64,000 nucleotides of DNA from assembly GCF_050908995.1 (NCBI RefSeq), contig NC_135133.1, forward strand, positions 558,001-622,000, read 5' to 3'. Each line of letters begins with the position of its first letter. Position 1 is the first letter of the stretch. The stretch comes from Andrena cerasifolii (lineage: Eukaryota > Arthropoda > Insecta > Hymenoptera > Andrenidae). The notes below the pieces were generated by a model that ran no database searches, was not told where the DNA came from, and saw only the letters and a program-made list of their open reading frames with translations. Positions 22,283 to 32,556 of the stretch are shown here, in pieces. Position numbers and translations under genes: made by a program.

Positions 22283-23368
22283 TGGACTTCAACTTATGCT
22301 GAGCCTGCGCGTATGCAGACGATCTGATTATATATGCGTGGAAGGGAAAAAGCCATCACTGATTCAAGCAGATCTCCAAACTACTGTAAACCATATAGAT
22401 ACTTACTACAAAACCTGGAAATTAAGAATAAACCCGTTAACATGTGAGACAATTCTGTTTAGAAAGCCGACTAGATTCTTAAGCAAATTTCAGAAAAGGG
22501 ATTTAAGACTATTCAGTATTGATATCGCAGATAGCCCGTCTAATGAAAGAATAAAAATTCCGCACAAGGTATTAGTCAGATATCTAGGCATACAGATGGA
22601 TAATCTGGCGAGGATGTCCAAGCATGTGGACATTCAGCTAAACAAGGCCCGCAAGGCATTTTATAGCTGTGGCAGGCTATTCTACTCCAGAAATTTCAGC
22701 GATAGGGCGAAGATAATCTGCTATATGCTTTTAATCAGACCAATTATGACATACGCAGCCCCCACTTGGTTTAATGTTAACGCAGCAACAATGGAGAAGC
22801 TTAGAAAGTTCCAACGACAAATACTCAGACACTGTATTTTTAAACACCGATCGGCTTCTTCAAACTACACCAAATATGTTAGCAATATTGTCCTATATAA
22901 GGAGTCTAATATTACTCGAATAGACAATTTCGTTTTACAGTTGGTTAGAGATTATTATGTGACATCCGTGTCCATTGACGATAACGAAATTATTAAGGAC
23001 ATTTTAAAGATAAACGATGTTTATGCCAGGGATTCCCTGACTTCCGGATGTATACCCCCCCCCCCCCTCCCCAAGTATTCACCTACTTAGATAAGAAAGG
23101 TTATATCCAAAACGAATTAAACATCCCGACAATTTATCATTGGCCGCGACGATTGGAAGCGAACAAAAACATTATGTACGATCCTCTCACGAACCCTTCT
23201 AACACGCCAGAGGACTTTAAATATTCTATTAGATTATCTCCAATTGACTATTTCAACCCTGCAAGACTTAGCAACAAATATTGGAGGCTAAACACAAACT
23301 GTACTTATATAATGGAGTTAAAAAATAGAATCCTCAGTCAGGTGCATAGACAGGATGTTAACAGATAA
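22283..23368 (+). pseudogene. Reverse transcriptase carboxy-terminal fragment of a LINE
   Basis: AYADDLIIYAWKG at about 22,297-22,340 contains the RT catalytic YADD box. A frameshift a few codons later moves the reading to ADLQTTVNHIDTYYKTWKLR, INPLTCETILFRKPTR and LGIQMDNLARMSKHV, which are the RT thumb/connection motifs of Jockey-like elements, then AAPTWFNVNAATMEKLRKFQ. A second shift occurs in a run of C at 23,056-23,067; the rest (YLDKKGYIQNELNIPTIYHW) continues to a stop at 23,368. At least two frameshifts, plus loss of the upstream RT motifs, make it non-functional. Confidence 0.8.
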
Positions 23369-23563
23369 CTACGGCGTACTTAAAAAGAGATAGGCCTAAG
23401 ACCTTTGTAAATAGTCATGTAAATATATTTAGTTTAAATTAGCGAAGGTAGATTTAAGTAGATCCAAATTTAGATTTAAGACCCCACCAAAGTGACCTGC
23501 TAGGTTTAGAACCGATTTTTCCTAGGATACCAAAGTGATTAAAAGCAAAATAATAAATAAGCG

Positions 23564-23947
23564 ACTCACTGCGCATGCGCCAGCTATCAAATTTCGGGTA
23601 TAAAAGGAGGCGCACGATGCGCAGCGCGAGCATTCCAGGGCATTTAAGGTTACGATTCGAATACGCTCTCTCAACTGACGAATACTTAAACCTAGAGGCA
23701 GCTTAAGGGGGCCGTCTCCTTTTTGTTATGGTCCGAATCGATCGAAGCGCCCTTGTAAACAGACGGACCCTAATGAAACTACTGCGGTCGGTAAAAAGAA
23801 GTTGTACAATGGTGACATCTACCGATACTCTACGTAGACGAATTTTTGACAGCATAGTTGCCGCATGTTCTGTTGTCTCCGTCTCTGCCGCGCTGTTGCC
23901 ACAGCTCCTTCTATTGAGAAGCTTGGAGGAATACGGCACGAGAGCTG
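23564..23947. other. No gene recognised; TATAAAAGG motif
   Basis: After the LINE tail, GGGTATAAAAGGAGGCGCACG at about 23,596 is a TATA-box-like sequence followed by GC-rich DNA, so it could be a promoter relic. No open frame of substance follows. A 17-base string at 23,703-23,719 (TTAAGGGGGCCGTCTCC) reappears inverted at 36,613-36,629 near the truncated R2. Confidence 0.35.
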
Positions 23948-24122
23948 CGTCTAGGCAGCGATCGCCGGGCTCCATGTACCGCTGATGGAGGGGGGAACAT
24001 CGACAGGAGCGGTGGTTATGTGTGGGGAACTGCGGTGCGTCAGTCACGCACACATAACCACCGCTGTAGGTGTTTCCTCGTGCATCAGCTGTAGCTGGAG
24101 CCCGCCAATTCCTGCGTCTAGC
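23948..24122. repeat. Palindromic terminal module of the Mutator/YqaJ transposon family
   Basis: The core 23,982-24,088 is a palindrome: CTGATGGAGGG...ACAGGAGCGGTGGTTATGTGTG against CACACATAACCACCGCTGTAGG...GCATCAG. Flanks extend it (GCCGGGCTCC against GGAGCCCGCC). The same module occurs at 28,983-29,137 next to the 941-codon transposase gene and at 30,343-30,530. It is either the 3' end of the autonomous element whose gene lies at 26,040-28,865 or a short separate copy made only of ends. Confidence 0.7.
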
Positions 24123-25669
24123 ATCAGAGCCTCGCTGAACGTAAAGGACGATAGCACTATTGAAAGATAGAGAGGTTGAGTAGTGAAGTTAGGAAACATG
24201 TCAATGAAACAATACTAATTTAGTATTAATTTATACATAGAACGATGCAATACTTTGTATAATCAATGTGCAAATTCAAAGCATACAATTTGAATAAGGT
24301 ACATCACCGAAGTGTAACATGCCGATCGTAATGAAATTTATGAATGCTGTAATTCTTCTAAAAACATATGCCGCTTTTTTTTCATCTAACTATACATCAA
24401 ATTATCTTTTATATCAACAAGAATTGTCTGTTTCAATAATAGTTTTGTACATGGTTTTCTTCGGAATTGTTATTCCACGGTTGTAAAAATTTATCAATAT
24501 AAACCAGAGTTCAGTACTAACAATACTGATATTTGGGAATGTCCCATTAAACGATTTTATTTAGCTACGATCCTCTGTTTGTTTGTTTGTTTGATTCAAA
24601 TCTGGAAACTCAATTTTAAACCACTTCCAACCATCCAATTCCCTCGAAACTTTGCAGAGGTGCGTAGTTTGGTTGACAATACAAAATTATGAAAAAACTC
24701 CGAGTGGGTGAAAAAATTACCTAGTCACCAAGAAATAATAACCCATAACAATAAATCAACCATTCTTCAAGCAAACTGTTAAACTGCATACAGCAATAAG
24801 AGTAATGTAAATCCACAAACACTAAAAACTAGAAAAAGTATATTAAAAAATTTATAATAAACGATTTTATGAAAAATGCATTAAAAAGTAAAAAATAATT
24901 ATTTTCTTATACTACAATTTCGATGGTGTATTTGCACATAAAATCGTGGAGCAGGATATCTCGCAACAAATTCATTTCGACACTTGAGGCTATACTAAAT
25001 TGATTCATATTCTGTTATGAAATACTCTGAACCACGTTTTTATTTAAAGTTGAAAAACACCATCGAAATTGTAGCACAACACTAGAAGTATTTTTTAGTT
25101 GTTAGTGCCTTTTTGACAAAATCGTTTAACAGAACATTTTTTTATATTTTTTTTGTTTCTAATCAAGTTATAGTCATTACAATAAATCAATCCAACTTCA
25201 TTGGAGAATTGAAATTCGACATTCAAGCTTTCGCCCCTTTGAAATGGACAGATAAAAATGGTGTATTTCCTCTTCTTCTTTGACGGTCTTCCTACAATTT
25301 TCTTAGGTCGCTCGTACCGAAAGATGACATAGGCAGTGTGGATCTGTAACACATTATGAAGTTCATTAGGAAATACTTAATTGTAGTTTTGTAAACGTAC
25401 AAAATTTTACTGTAGATGTATAAGCTGTTAAACTTTACCTGAAATATGGTACTTATCATTCCATTTGTCCTGACATTACTGTCCCATAAACCATGTTTGC
25501 AGTAATTTGGTAAAGAATCCGCCTGTAACAAATGATCGCAGACATTTCTGTAAGTTTTATATAAAAGTAAAAATTTGTTTCAATAATTCGTCGAACATCA
25601 TGTATACCTGCGAGGCCCGTGTGAATCCACCTGGCGCATTTGATCGAGCCCGATTCCGTCTGTCTGCTC
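24123..25669. other. AT-rich DNA with repeat relics
   Basis: No supported gene. About 24,690-24,900 is an inverted, diverged relative of 4,690-5,080 (CACCCACTCGG.GTTTTTT / TCTCACCCGCTCGGGG and the AATCGTTTA/TAAACGATTTTAT blocks). On the minus strand short basic frames such as RPKKIVGRPSKKKRKY (about 25,290) look exon-like but carry no recognisable domain. Confidence 0.4.
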
Positions 25670-25677
25670 CTGTGAAC

Positions 25678-25861
25678 TAGAGCTGTTACTTTTTTACCCG
25701 TCGGGTACTCGGCTACCCGAAACAACTTCAAGGAATTGAATGCTTTATTGTCTATGGTATTGTTTGATATTAGGTAAAAATGATCGAACAATACCACATT
25801 CAATGGCTTGAACTTATTCCGGGTAGCCGGTTACCCGACGGGTCAAAAAGTAACAGCTCCG
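25678..25861. mobile_element. 184-bp hAT-type MITE with 8-bp target duplication
   Basis: The ends TAGAGCTGTTAC and GTAACAGCTCCG are inverted repeats (10 of 12 positions), extended by an inner pair TACCCGTCGGGTACTCGGC / GCCGGTTACCCGACGGGT. Exact 8-bp direct repeats CTGTGAAC flank it at 25,670-25,677 and 25,862-25,869, the signature of hAT transposition. Removing it joins a minus-strand segment that starts after TTTTTTCAG and ends at CTCGCAG|GTATAC, so it may have split a small exon. Confidence 0.85.
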
Positions 25862-26039
25862 CTGTGAACTTAGAAATGTGTCTGAAAAAATTAAAGGGTG
25901 AATTAAATTTATTATTTTCTTCTTCACTTCTTCGGGGAAGTGACGGCGGCGTCGATCGACTCGCGTGATCATATGATCCGCGAGTAAAAGTGCCATCGCT
26001 GGCACTTGTCACCACTGACGGGGTCAGTGGTACCGCGCT

Positions 26040-28865
26040 TTACAACGCGGTGCGACGCCGGGCCGTTATAATAGTTTCATTATTTCTGGAGGGAGACCTT
26101 TTTCGCTTTTTCAAGCTTTTCGGTTTTTCTTTCGCTCTCTCTGCTAGAATAAATTGTGGCTCCCGAATAGTCATGCACCTATTGTGCCGACTATCTATTA
26201 ATTCGGGTAGCATGCATTCTAAATAAAATTGAACAAGTTTTGGCTCCATTTCTCTTTTCCAAAACGCATCATCTCTCTCTACTTTTATAGATTTCAACCC
26301 TTTCGGGGTCCAAAGGCAAAATATACAGTACTTTCTGTCAGTAATGTGTAACTGGCCTTGTATTTGATAAAAATAGTGATGCGTTTTACTTATTGAAATA
26401 CCTGCGTTACGCGTGAACATGCGCCGGACAGCGGGAACTTGTTCAATAGCTTCTTCAGGCGTAAAGTTCTCCGCTGATTTGGGGCATTTGATTTCCAAAA
26501 TACCCTCTTGACCGATGATTCCATCCGGTGAAGCTCCTAAGAAGGCGATGCAGCTGTCGATGAAAAATCCACATTCCGCTATATCTGTATATTGCTTCTT
26601 CAATTCTTCGCGAGCAATATTCTCGCATTCTTTCCCGTATTCCACCGCGGGTGCACTAATTATCTTCGGATAAAGAATTGATTTTACTGTATTTGCGCAA
26701 AGCGTGTCAGGTCGGCGACGGCACACTTGTCCAAAATTGGAGGCTGTCAACAATTTGGACCTGTACTGCAACCATTTGCGGTTCTTTGCTTGTCCGATTG
26801 TTTCATCTTCAATGGCATGTCTTTTCTCTTGCCAGTCACTGAGCATTTGCATATGCTTTTCCTGCTCCAGTTCGTACATTTCGGATGGCATGTCTGGCTT
26901 CTGTGCATTTTGTCCATAATCACAATCTTTCTGCGAGGGCAAATGCTTGCGTACATATCGCGCAGCCTTCGTTTCCTTCTGTTTTGCAGCTTTCTTTTCC
27001 TTTTCTTTCTTTTTCTTTTCTTCCATTTGGTGCACAACCTCGGGCGTTTTCTTCTTCATAACCGCATCCAATCGCGAGTGCACTTGGTTACTGTTGTACT
27101 CCACGACAGCAGCAGCACATCTCCCTGTATAAGATCCTCTTTCGGCGAAATTTAATCTTTTTCCGCCAGTGTACTTGGCAATTAGTCCGTTCAAACTTTC
27201 CACAGCGTTATTAGTAGTATTATAGAGTAAGCTCTCCGCATGAGCTAATAGTGGACGAAGTATTTCTTTCACGTCCTGGTACACTCCAATTTTCATCAAG
27301 TCTGGAACGATGTTTTTCTCATTCTCTTTATTCTTTCCATCGCAGAAATATTCTAGTCTTGCACACTCTGCGTGTTCACCAAACACGTGGCTTGGAACAT
27401 TCTGTATGTCGCCATACAAATTCTTCGTTCTCTCGTCGATTGATACATTCTGATTGTATCTAAACTTTGCGGCTTTCACGATGTCCGTGCGCATCCGGCG
27501 AATGCTACTTTCCACAGTTTGTCTCAATGGTCCAGATGTGGTCTTTTTTACAATCGCTTTCATTTTTGTGCAAAAGTTTCGCAACAAATGATTCGTGCAT
27601 TCAATCTTTTTTACACGAATCTGTCTCTTATATGGGTCCGCATCAATAATCTTCTTATACACGCTACTGTCCCCATCAGCAATCAGTGTAGAATAAACGA
27701 GCCCACGTTTTTCTACGCTAGTGTTGAATCCTTCTACTATAGCATCGCTTTCCATAGCAGTCGATGCTCGAGATGTTTTCCAGTTTTTGAAACATGTGTG
27801 CTTTCGGGGTTCTTTCTCGTTTTTCGCAGCAATCCGACAAATTCTGCAAACTTTGTTCCGAACGCCGTAAAATAATACTTTTTTCGTGTGATAGCCAACT
27901 ATCGCGCCGACTCCAGACGCAGAATCGTAACATCCACTGCGGTAGGATCTCTTCATCCAGCTTCCGTCGGCCACAACGGGGATGTGAGGGGTCCCTGACC
28001 CGGGAAGAACGTCGCCTCTCTCAATCGCCAAACGTTTTTCTTCTTCAGCCGCTGCTAACATCTCTTCTTCTGCAGCGGCAATTGCGGACTTGACGAATTC
28101 ATCTTGATTCTTCACGAATTCTTTCTTCGACATGCAACGTATGTTCACTCCTGCAAAAGTGTGTTCCAACTGAGCATAACTGCCTCCACATAAGATTGTT
28201 GCATTAACGGCGCCCTGATTGCTATCCACTTCTTCGGCTTCGTTCGATTGATTGTGGATTTCAGCTTTGTAATGGCATAAAGTGCACATTACGCTGAAGA
28301 TGCTCTTGAAGCCACACCGTTTCACACCAGTTATTCGTAGGTGTTCAATGCCGCAGTCTTCCCTATGTTTTGCATGTTTACCTATTTTCTGCAATTGAGC
28401 AAGCACATTTTGAAAATTCATTACATCGTTGCTATTTAGGAGACGCGATTGCTCTTGCGACTCGTTCTTTGCAACTTTTTCTATAACGAAGTTTTCTTCT
28501 TCGTTACTTTCAACATCAAATTCTTGAAGCGCCTCTTCAGTTTCTCCCAAACTGGCCGTATCAGTGTCTTCATCGGATGGCGAGTGCATTATCTCTTGGT
28601 ACGTATGATTTTGTCCATCGGATGTTGATGGTTCCTCTACCATACGTTCCTCGGCCACTTCTTCTGAATGTCCTACGGCAGTGTCCTCTGCCGTTCTTTC
28701 GTTTTCTTGTTTCTTCTGAAGGGCTGAAGATCTTCTCTTTTGGCGATATACTTTCCGTTTCGAAAATCTCCTTGCGGACGGACGTAATTTTCGTGGACGA
28801 AACGGAGAATTATTGTCCATATGTTCTTCCACATCCTGCATATTCACATTTAGAGTGTCACTCAT
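26040..28865 (-). CDS. Mutator-like transposase fused to YqaJ-type nuclease
   Basis: A single 941-residue open frame. The first ~140 residues are basic then acidic and low-complexity. A CxxC pair (C194/C197) and CRIC (340-343) suggest metal binding. The transposase core shows an RNase-H-like DDE set: D300 in VVADGSWMKRSY, D398 in TLIADGDSSVYKKI and E556 in NNAVESLNGLI. A Lys/Glu-rich linker (601-640) leads to a YqaJ-like recombinase/exonuclease domain at about 695-880, with E747 region (YGKECENIAREEL), D781 in GASPDGIIG, E791-x-K793 in LEIKCPKS and the helical QIQGQLH (834-840), the usual PD-(D/E)xK residues. It ends in a basic tail. Insect genomes contain multicopy genes of this design; YqaJ-family enzymes are viral recombination exonucleases, so a role in processing element ends is plausible but unproven. 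Frame is intact; palindromic terminal sequence lies 120 bp upstream of the start. The start ATG at 28,865 follows stops upstream. Confidence 0.8.
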   Translation of the reverse strand: MSDTLNVNMQDVEEHMDNNSPFRPRKLRPSARRFSKRKVYRQKRRSSALQKKQENERTAEDTAVGHSEEVAEERMVEEPSTSDGQNHTYQEIMHSPSDEDTDTASLGETEEALQEFDVESNEEENFVIEKVAKNESQEQSRLLNSNDVMNFQNVLAQLQKIGKHAKHREDCGIEHLRITGVKRCGFKSIFSVMCTLCHYKAEIHNQSNEAEEVDSNQGAVNATILCGGSYAQLEHTFAGVNIRCMSKKEFVKNQDEFVKSAIAAAEEEMLAAAEEEKRLAIERGDVLPGSGTPHIPVVADGSWMKRSYRSGCYDSASGVGAIVGYHTKKVLFYGVRNKVCRICRIAAKNEKEPRKHTCFKNWKTSRASTAMESDAIVEGFNTSVEKRGLVYSTLIADGDSSVYKKIIDADPYKRQIRVKKIECTNHLLRNFCTKMKAIVKKTTSGPLRQTVESSIRRMRTDIVKAAKFRYNQNVSIDERTKNLYGDIQNVPSHVFGEHAECARLEYFCDGKNKENEKNIVPDLMKIGVYQDVKEILRPLLAHAESLLYNTTNNAVESLNGLIAKYTGGKRLNFAERGSYTGRCAAAVVEYNSNQVHSRLDAVMKKKTPEVVHQMEEKKKKEKEKKAAKQKETKAARYVRKHLPSQKDCDYGQNAQKPDMPSEMYELEQEKHMQMLSDWQEKRHAIEDETIGQAKNRKWLQYRSKLLTASNFGQVCRRRPDTLCANTVKSILYPKIISAPAVEYGKECENIAREELKKQYTDIAECGFFIDSCIAFLGASPDGIIGQEGILEIKCPKSAENFTPEEAIEQVPAVRRMFTRNAGISISKTHHYFYQIQGQLHITDRKYCIFCLWTPKGLKSIKVERDDAFWKREMEPKLVQFYLECMLPELIDSRHNRCMTIREPQFILAERAKEKPKSLKKRKRSPSRNNETIITARRRTAL

Positions 28866-28982
28866 TCCACACTAAACCAACAAACACAACACAAACACAA
28901 CGCAACACAACTCAAAATCCTACTGCCCGTTACAAAAAAACGTAAACGCGAACCGTGAACGTGAAACGTGAATCCGAAGGAG

Positions 28983-29137
28983 TTGGTTACGTGCGCGTGA
29001 CTGATGCATGCGCAGTTTACGCAACACAACCACCGTTCCTGTAGATGTTCCCCTCCATCAGTGGTACCTCGAGCTCCGCCGATCCCTGGTTATTCAGGAG
29101 CCCGGCGACTATCTCCACAATTTCTTAGAATTCTTTG
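28983..29137 (-). repeat. 5' terminal module of the Mutator/YqaJ transposon
   Basis: Includes CTGTAGATGTTCCCCTCCATC and the GTAACC..CACGCGCA palindrome half, in the family sequence also seen at 23,948-24,122. It is mirrored at 30,343-30,495 with about 90 percent identity, so the two form an outer inverted pair around 29.14-30.34 kb. Lies just upstream of the transposase gene and is likely one element end. Confidence 0.7.
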
Positions 29138-29159
29138 TTCGAAAGTGAGAGATAAAACT

Positions 29160-29657
29160 TTCGAATAAAACTTTCGAATAAAAAAAAAAGGTAATTATGC
29201 AGAACTGGTGTTTCCTCACCGATTTCAATTATTTTTGGATATGTTGCCGGGGACATGATTCTGAACAACTTTTTCCTATACATGTTACCACCGCTCGACC
29301 TTCGTTGCCGAGATATTTGCCAGAAACTATCGGTATTATTATTATATTATTTTATTATCCGGGACAGAAAATCCCATAGTTACAGAAGAACTATATGAAC
29401 AAAGGGCTTACAGTTACTAGCGCTTACTAAACTAAGTTAACACTAAGGTTTTCAACAGACTATATAACAATGGTCGGATTATACCGATAGTTTCTGGCAA
29501 ATATCTCGGCAACGAAGGTCGAGCGGCGGTAACATGTATAGGAAAAAGTTGTTCAGAATCATATCCCCGGCAACATATCCAAAAATAATTGAAATCGATG
29601 AGGAAACACCAGTTCTGCATAATTACCTTTTTTTTTAATTCGAAAGTTTTATTCGAA
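29160..29657. repeat. Inverted repeat, 177-bp arms
   Basis: 29,160-29,336 and 29,481-29,657 are inverted copies with very few mismatches (GGTAATTATGCAGAACTGGT against ACCAGTTCTGCATAATTACC). It is nested inside the outer inverted pair of transposon ends. Identical peptides on opposite strands (MQNWCFLTDFNYFW) are arm shadows. Confidence 0.85.
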
Positions 29658-29692
29658 TAAATGCAACGAATAAAGGATATACTTCCGAATGG

Positions 29693-29963
29693 CACCAGTG
29701 GCCGATCGAGATGAGGTTTGGGTGTGGGGTGGGGAGGAGGTGTGAACCCTAAATCTAAAATTGTAGCTTCGGGTATTCTTTAATATTTCGTTTCCGAAAT
29801 ATTAATAAAAAATTGTTAATTTATTTTGGAAATTTATTTACGTTGGTGGAGGCCTCCCTACCCGTGAGCCCTTCTGCCCCTCCCCCGCCATTTTCCACTT
29901 TTGAAATTTTGTAATACCCCTCGTAATACTCGGCAAGTTTCGTCTCGATCGGCCACCGGTTGG
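29693..29963. mobile_element. Small MITE with ~25-bp inverted ends
   Basis: CACCAGTGGCCGATCGAGAT at 29,693 is mirrored by TCTCGATCGGCCACCGGTTG at about 29,943-29,963. The interior is non-coding. No target duplication was recognised. Confidence 0.55.
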
Positions 29964-30342
29964 AGCTAGACCAGTGCGTGGGGCGCGGAAAGCACGACAG
30001 CGAACCGATGTGACTTTGGAAATACTCTAGTATTACTGTACTGTATTGGGAATAAAAACTGATGCAGTTACAAGCATCGCGCGATGAGGTCAATATCGTA
30101 CATTGTATCGTCGACTGTGAAACGAAGAAGATGGTTGTGTTAGTAACGTCTGTGTACATAGGTAGATTTCAATGTATTATGCCGAAATTTTTTTATTAAT
30201 ATCTCAGAAACTAAGAAATATCCGCAGCTGAAATTTTATATTAGAGGGTCTCTCCACCTCCCGCCCAACCCCTCAAAATTTCAGTTCATTCCGTTGGTTG
30301 GGTCATACCGTAGTATATCCGCGGATTCTCTCACTCTGGAAT

Positions 30343-30530
30343 AAAGAATTCTAAGAAATTGTGAAGATAGTCGCCGGTCTCCTAAATAACCAGGGATCGG
30401 GGGGGTCGAGGTGCCACTGATGGAGGGGAACACCTACCGGAGCGGTGGTTGTGTTGCGTAAACTGCGCACGCATCAGTCACGCACACGTAACCAAGGCTC
30501 CTGTAGGTGTTTCCCCCTCCACAAATGAGT
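30343..30530 (+). repeat. Second terminal module of the Mutator/YqaJ family
   Basis: 30,343-30,495 mirrors 28,983-29,137; within it 30,417-30,526 is itself palindromic (ATGGAGGGGAACACC against GGTGTTTCCCCCTCC). It is not followed by a transposase, so it may be the end of another, deleted copy or a terminal-only MITE. Confidence 0.65.
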
Positions 30531-30639
30531 CTGCCCAAGGACTTGTTGCGTGGCAAGCAACAGTTGGCTCACGAACTCTAGAGCAATAGAGACGATGGAG
30601 AATTTACAAAATGTAAGTATTATATTGTATACTATTATA

Positions 30640-31981
30640 CAGAGTGACTCTCTGGCTAGAGTATTCAAACGTGATGCCGCCAATAAGCCGCGCCTCGCTG
30701 AGTTTCGTGGACGTCGAAGCTCGCGACGAGATTCATTACGGTGTATTAAAAAATTCTTTATTCTTCATTGCATCGATATTGCAGTGATACCAATGCATTC
30801 CTGGCATTCTCCCGATTAAAATCATGTCATGTATTTCGGACTATTTTTAACGAAGTTAGCGTGGTACCATTTTCATCGGCACGACATCGATTGACGCAAT
30901 TTTCGCAAAGATCTGTTGAGAAATGCAGAACGTGGAATTCGTCACTTCCACGTAACTCAGCGAGGCACGGTTTATTGGTGGCATTGGAGATCGAGAGCTG
31001 GCTATATAGGGGTCAACGTGACTCGATGCAGTCACAGTTCTTATTGTTGGATTAGTGTTGCCGAATGCGAAATCCCCATTTGCCGAGTCAGTCCGGAGAA
31101 CTAACGCGGGGGTGGGCGGTCAAACAGGTAAAATTTGCAGCATAATAACGTCATTCTTGCTGTTCTGAAATTTCATATACTTATTGTTTACGCATTTAAT
31201 GAACGATATGCAAAATGGCAGACCACCAAGTGGGCCCTAAAGGCGGCTGCCGTTCCAATATGCGGCCGACGGCAGTCCCACTAGGGCAAAGGAGAAACAA
31301 ATGTATATTTCTCCCTTGCACTAACGCGCAAGCCACGTATCGCGCTTTTCATCGACGTCTGTGTTAGCAATATTGAAGCACCACCTTGTAAAAGGGGCTG
31401 CAAGGTTGAGCTTACGCAGATGCGGCCAGCGTGACGCCTACAGCAACGATGGGCCCGACCAGTGCGACGCCATAAACATCATAAATTGGCATCGGGGTCC
31501 TTAGGAGTTTTCCCAAAAGGACAAGAGGGGACTTTCCACGGGACGGAAAGTCAGTCGATTATAGACCGGGACTCGAGAAAGACCTTCTCGACTCTACCGA
31601 CTTTTAACAACGGAATAAATAAAACTATAACGAATAATTTAGAAAGCGAGTTAATACCCTCAACTTTAGGATCTTCTTACATCTGCCAACGTCTTATCCC
31701 CCACTTGGTGGTCTGCCATTTTGCATATCGTTCATTATGCGTAAACAATAAGTATATGAAATTTCAGAAAAGCAAGAATGACGTTCATTATGCTGCAAAT
31801 TTTACCTGTTTGACCGTCCACCCCCGCGTTAGTTCTCCGGACTGACTCGGCAGACGGGGATTTCGTATTCGGCAACACTAATCCAACAATAAGAACTATG
31901 ACTGCATCGAGTTACGTTGACCCCTATGTATCCAGCTCTGAGACTATTGTCTTTGAGGACTCTAGCGAGAGAATCACGCTG
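30640..31981. mobile_element. TA-flanked foldback element, 1,342 bp
   Basis: The termini CAGAGTGACTCTCTGGCTAG (30,640) and CTAGCGAGAGAATCACGCTG (to 31,981) are imperfect inverted repeats flanked by TA on both sides (30,638-30,639; 31,982-31,983). Long inner arms 30,994-31,235 and 31,698-31,943 are inverted copies at about 90 percent identity. The ~460-bp centre contains AATAAATAAAAC and GC-rich sequence but no gene. The ends match the 273-bp MITE at 5798, placing both in one Tc1/mariner-like TA-target family. Confidence 0.78.
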
Positions 31982-32031
31982 TACCATCTTACTATTTGCC
32001 AAAAATAATACATTTAACATTTCATTTCCAG

Positions 32032-32173
32032 ATGAAAGATACGGTCCCGACCCCGTCGGGGGGAAGTGGAGGGGGGGGAGGAGGAGAATCGTGGACGGGA
32101 AAGAGAGAAGGAGGAGAAGAAGGAGGAGAAGAATAAAAATAGGGAGGAAAAGTTGGAGAAAGCTCTAGCAAAA
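32032..32173 (+). other. Exon-like purine-rich segment
   Basis: Bounded by an acceptor (TTTCCAG) and a donor (AAA|GTAAGT). The third frame ends REEKLEKALAK in phase 0, which would join the exon at 32,834 (MKKELKKLKY) to make a continuous coiled-coil-like stretch, but that frame meets a TGA right at the acceptor and the ATG frame meets a TAA inside. So it is either a decayed exon or chance splice signals on a GGA/GAG repeat. Confidence 0.25.
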
Positions 32174-32202
32174 GTAAGTTATGTTGAAATTATGTGTGTG
32201 TA

Positions 32203-32556
32203 CAGTATTATCTCCGTAAGTGTTCGCTGGTCGGGCCGGCGTTGAGCTCCTGTCGTGAACAGATCTCTAATTCCGAGTGTTCGTTTCTCGTTTCTTCCTG
32301 GCCGAAGGGGGGAGCGAGATGGAACGCTTTGCCTGCGCGACGGCCGCGAACGCAAAAGACGGAGTGTCAGGCGTCCGAAAGACGGAGCGAGATAAAACAT
32401 CATCCCGTCGTCTATCTCGTACCGTCCTCGCTCGCTTTCAGTGGCTCTCGCTCGCTCTCGCCTTCGCCGGGCAAGAGTGACACAGAAGTGGTGGAGATAC
32501 ATAGCAACAAACCCGTATCGTGTGCACCAAACCGAACACATACGGAGACAATACTG
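32203..32556. mobile_element. 354-bp MITE, CAGTATT(A/G)TCTCCG ends, TA flanks
   Basis: CAGTATTATCTCCGTAAGTG (from 32,203) and CACATACGGAGACAATACTG (to 32,556) are terminal inverted repeats with TA on both sides (32,201-32,202; 32,557-32,558). The interior contains a GAGCGAG-rich block and GGCGTCCGAAAGACGGAGCG. Related copies: 34,045-34,276 (partial) and the arms of the 34,434-35,778 foldback. It sits in the putative intron between two exon-like segments. Confidence 0.8.

Larger units (their letters stand above)
19730..23563 (+). mobile_element. Decayed non-LTR retrotransposon (EN + RT), nested insertion inside
   Basis: Read on the plus strand, endonuclease coding sequence (about 19,736-19,906, ending HLGFVFSLSVHLY) is interrupted by a 1.2-kb palindromic element and resumes at 21,101 (ATNRSDVSIIDEFNDLLDRI). 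Reverse transcriptase sequence follows but is heavily deleted: the text jumps from a pre-RT region (about 21,665-22,285) directly to the catalytic motif AYADDLIIYAW at about 22,297, so most RT palm motifs are missing. The carboxy region extends to 23,368 and the element ends in an A/T-rich tail, AAAATAATAAATAA, near 23,550. The architecture (AP-type endonuclease before RT) fits the Jockey/R1/CR1-type group; clade not assigned. Confidence 0.75.
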
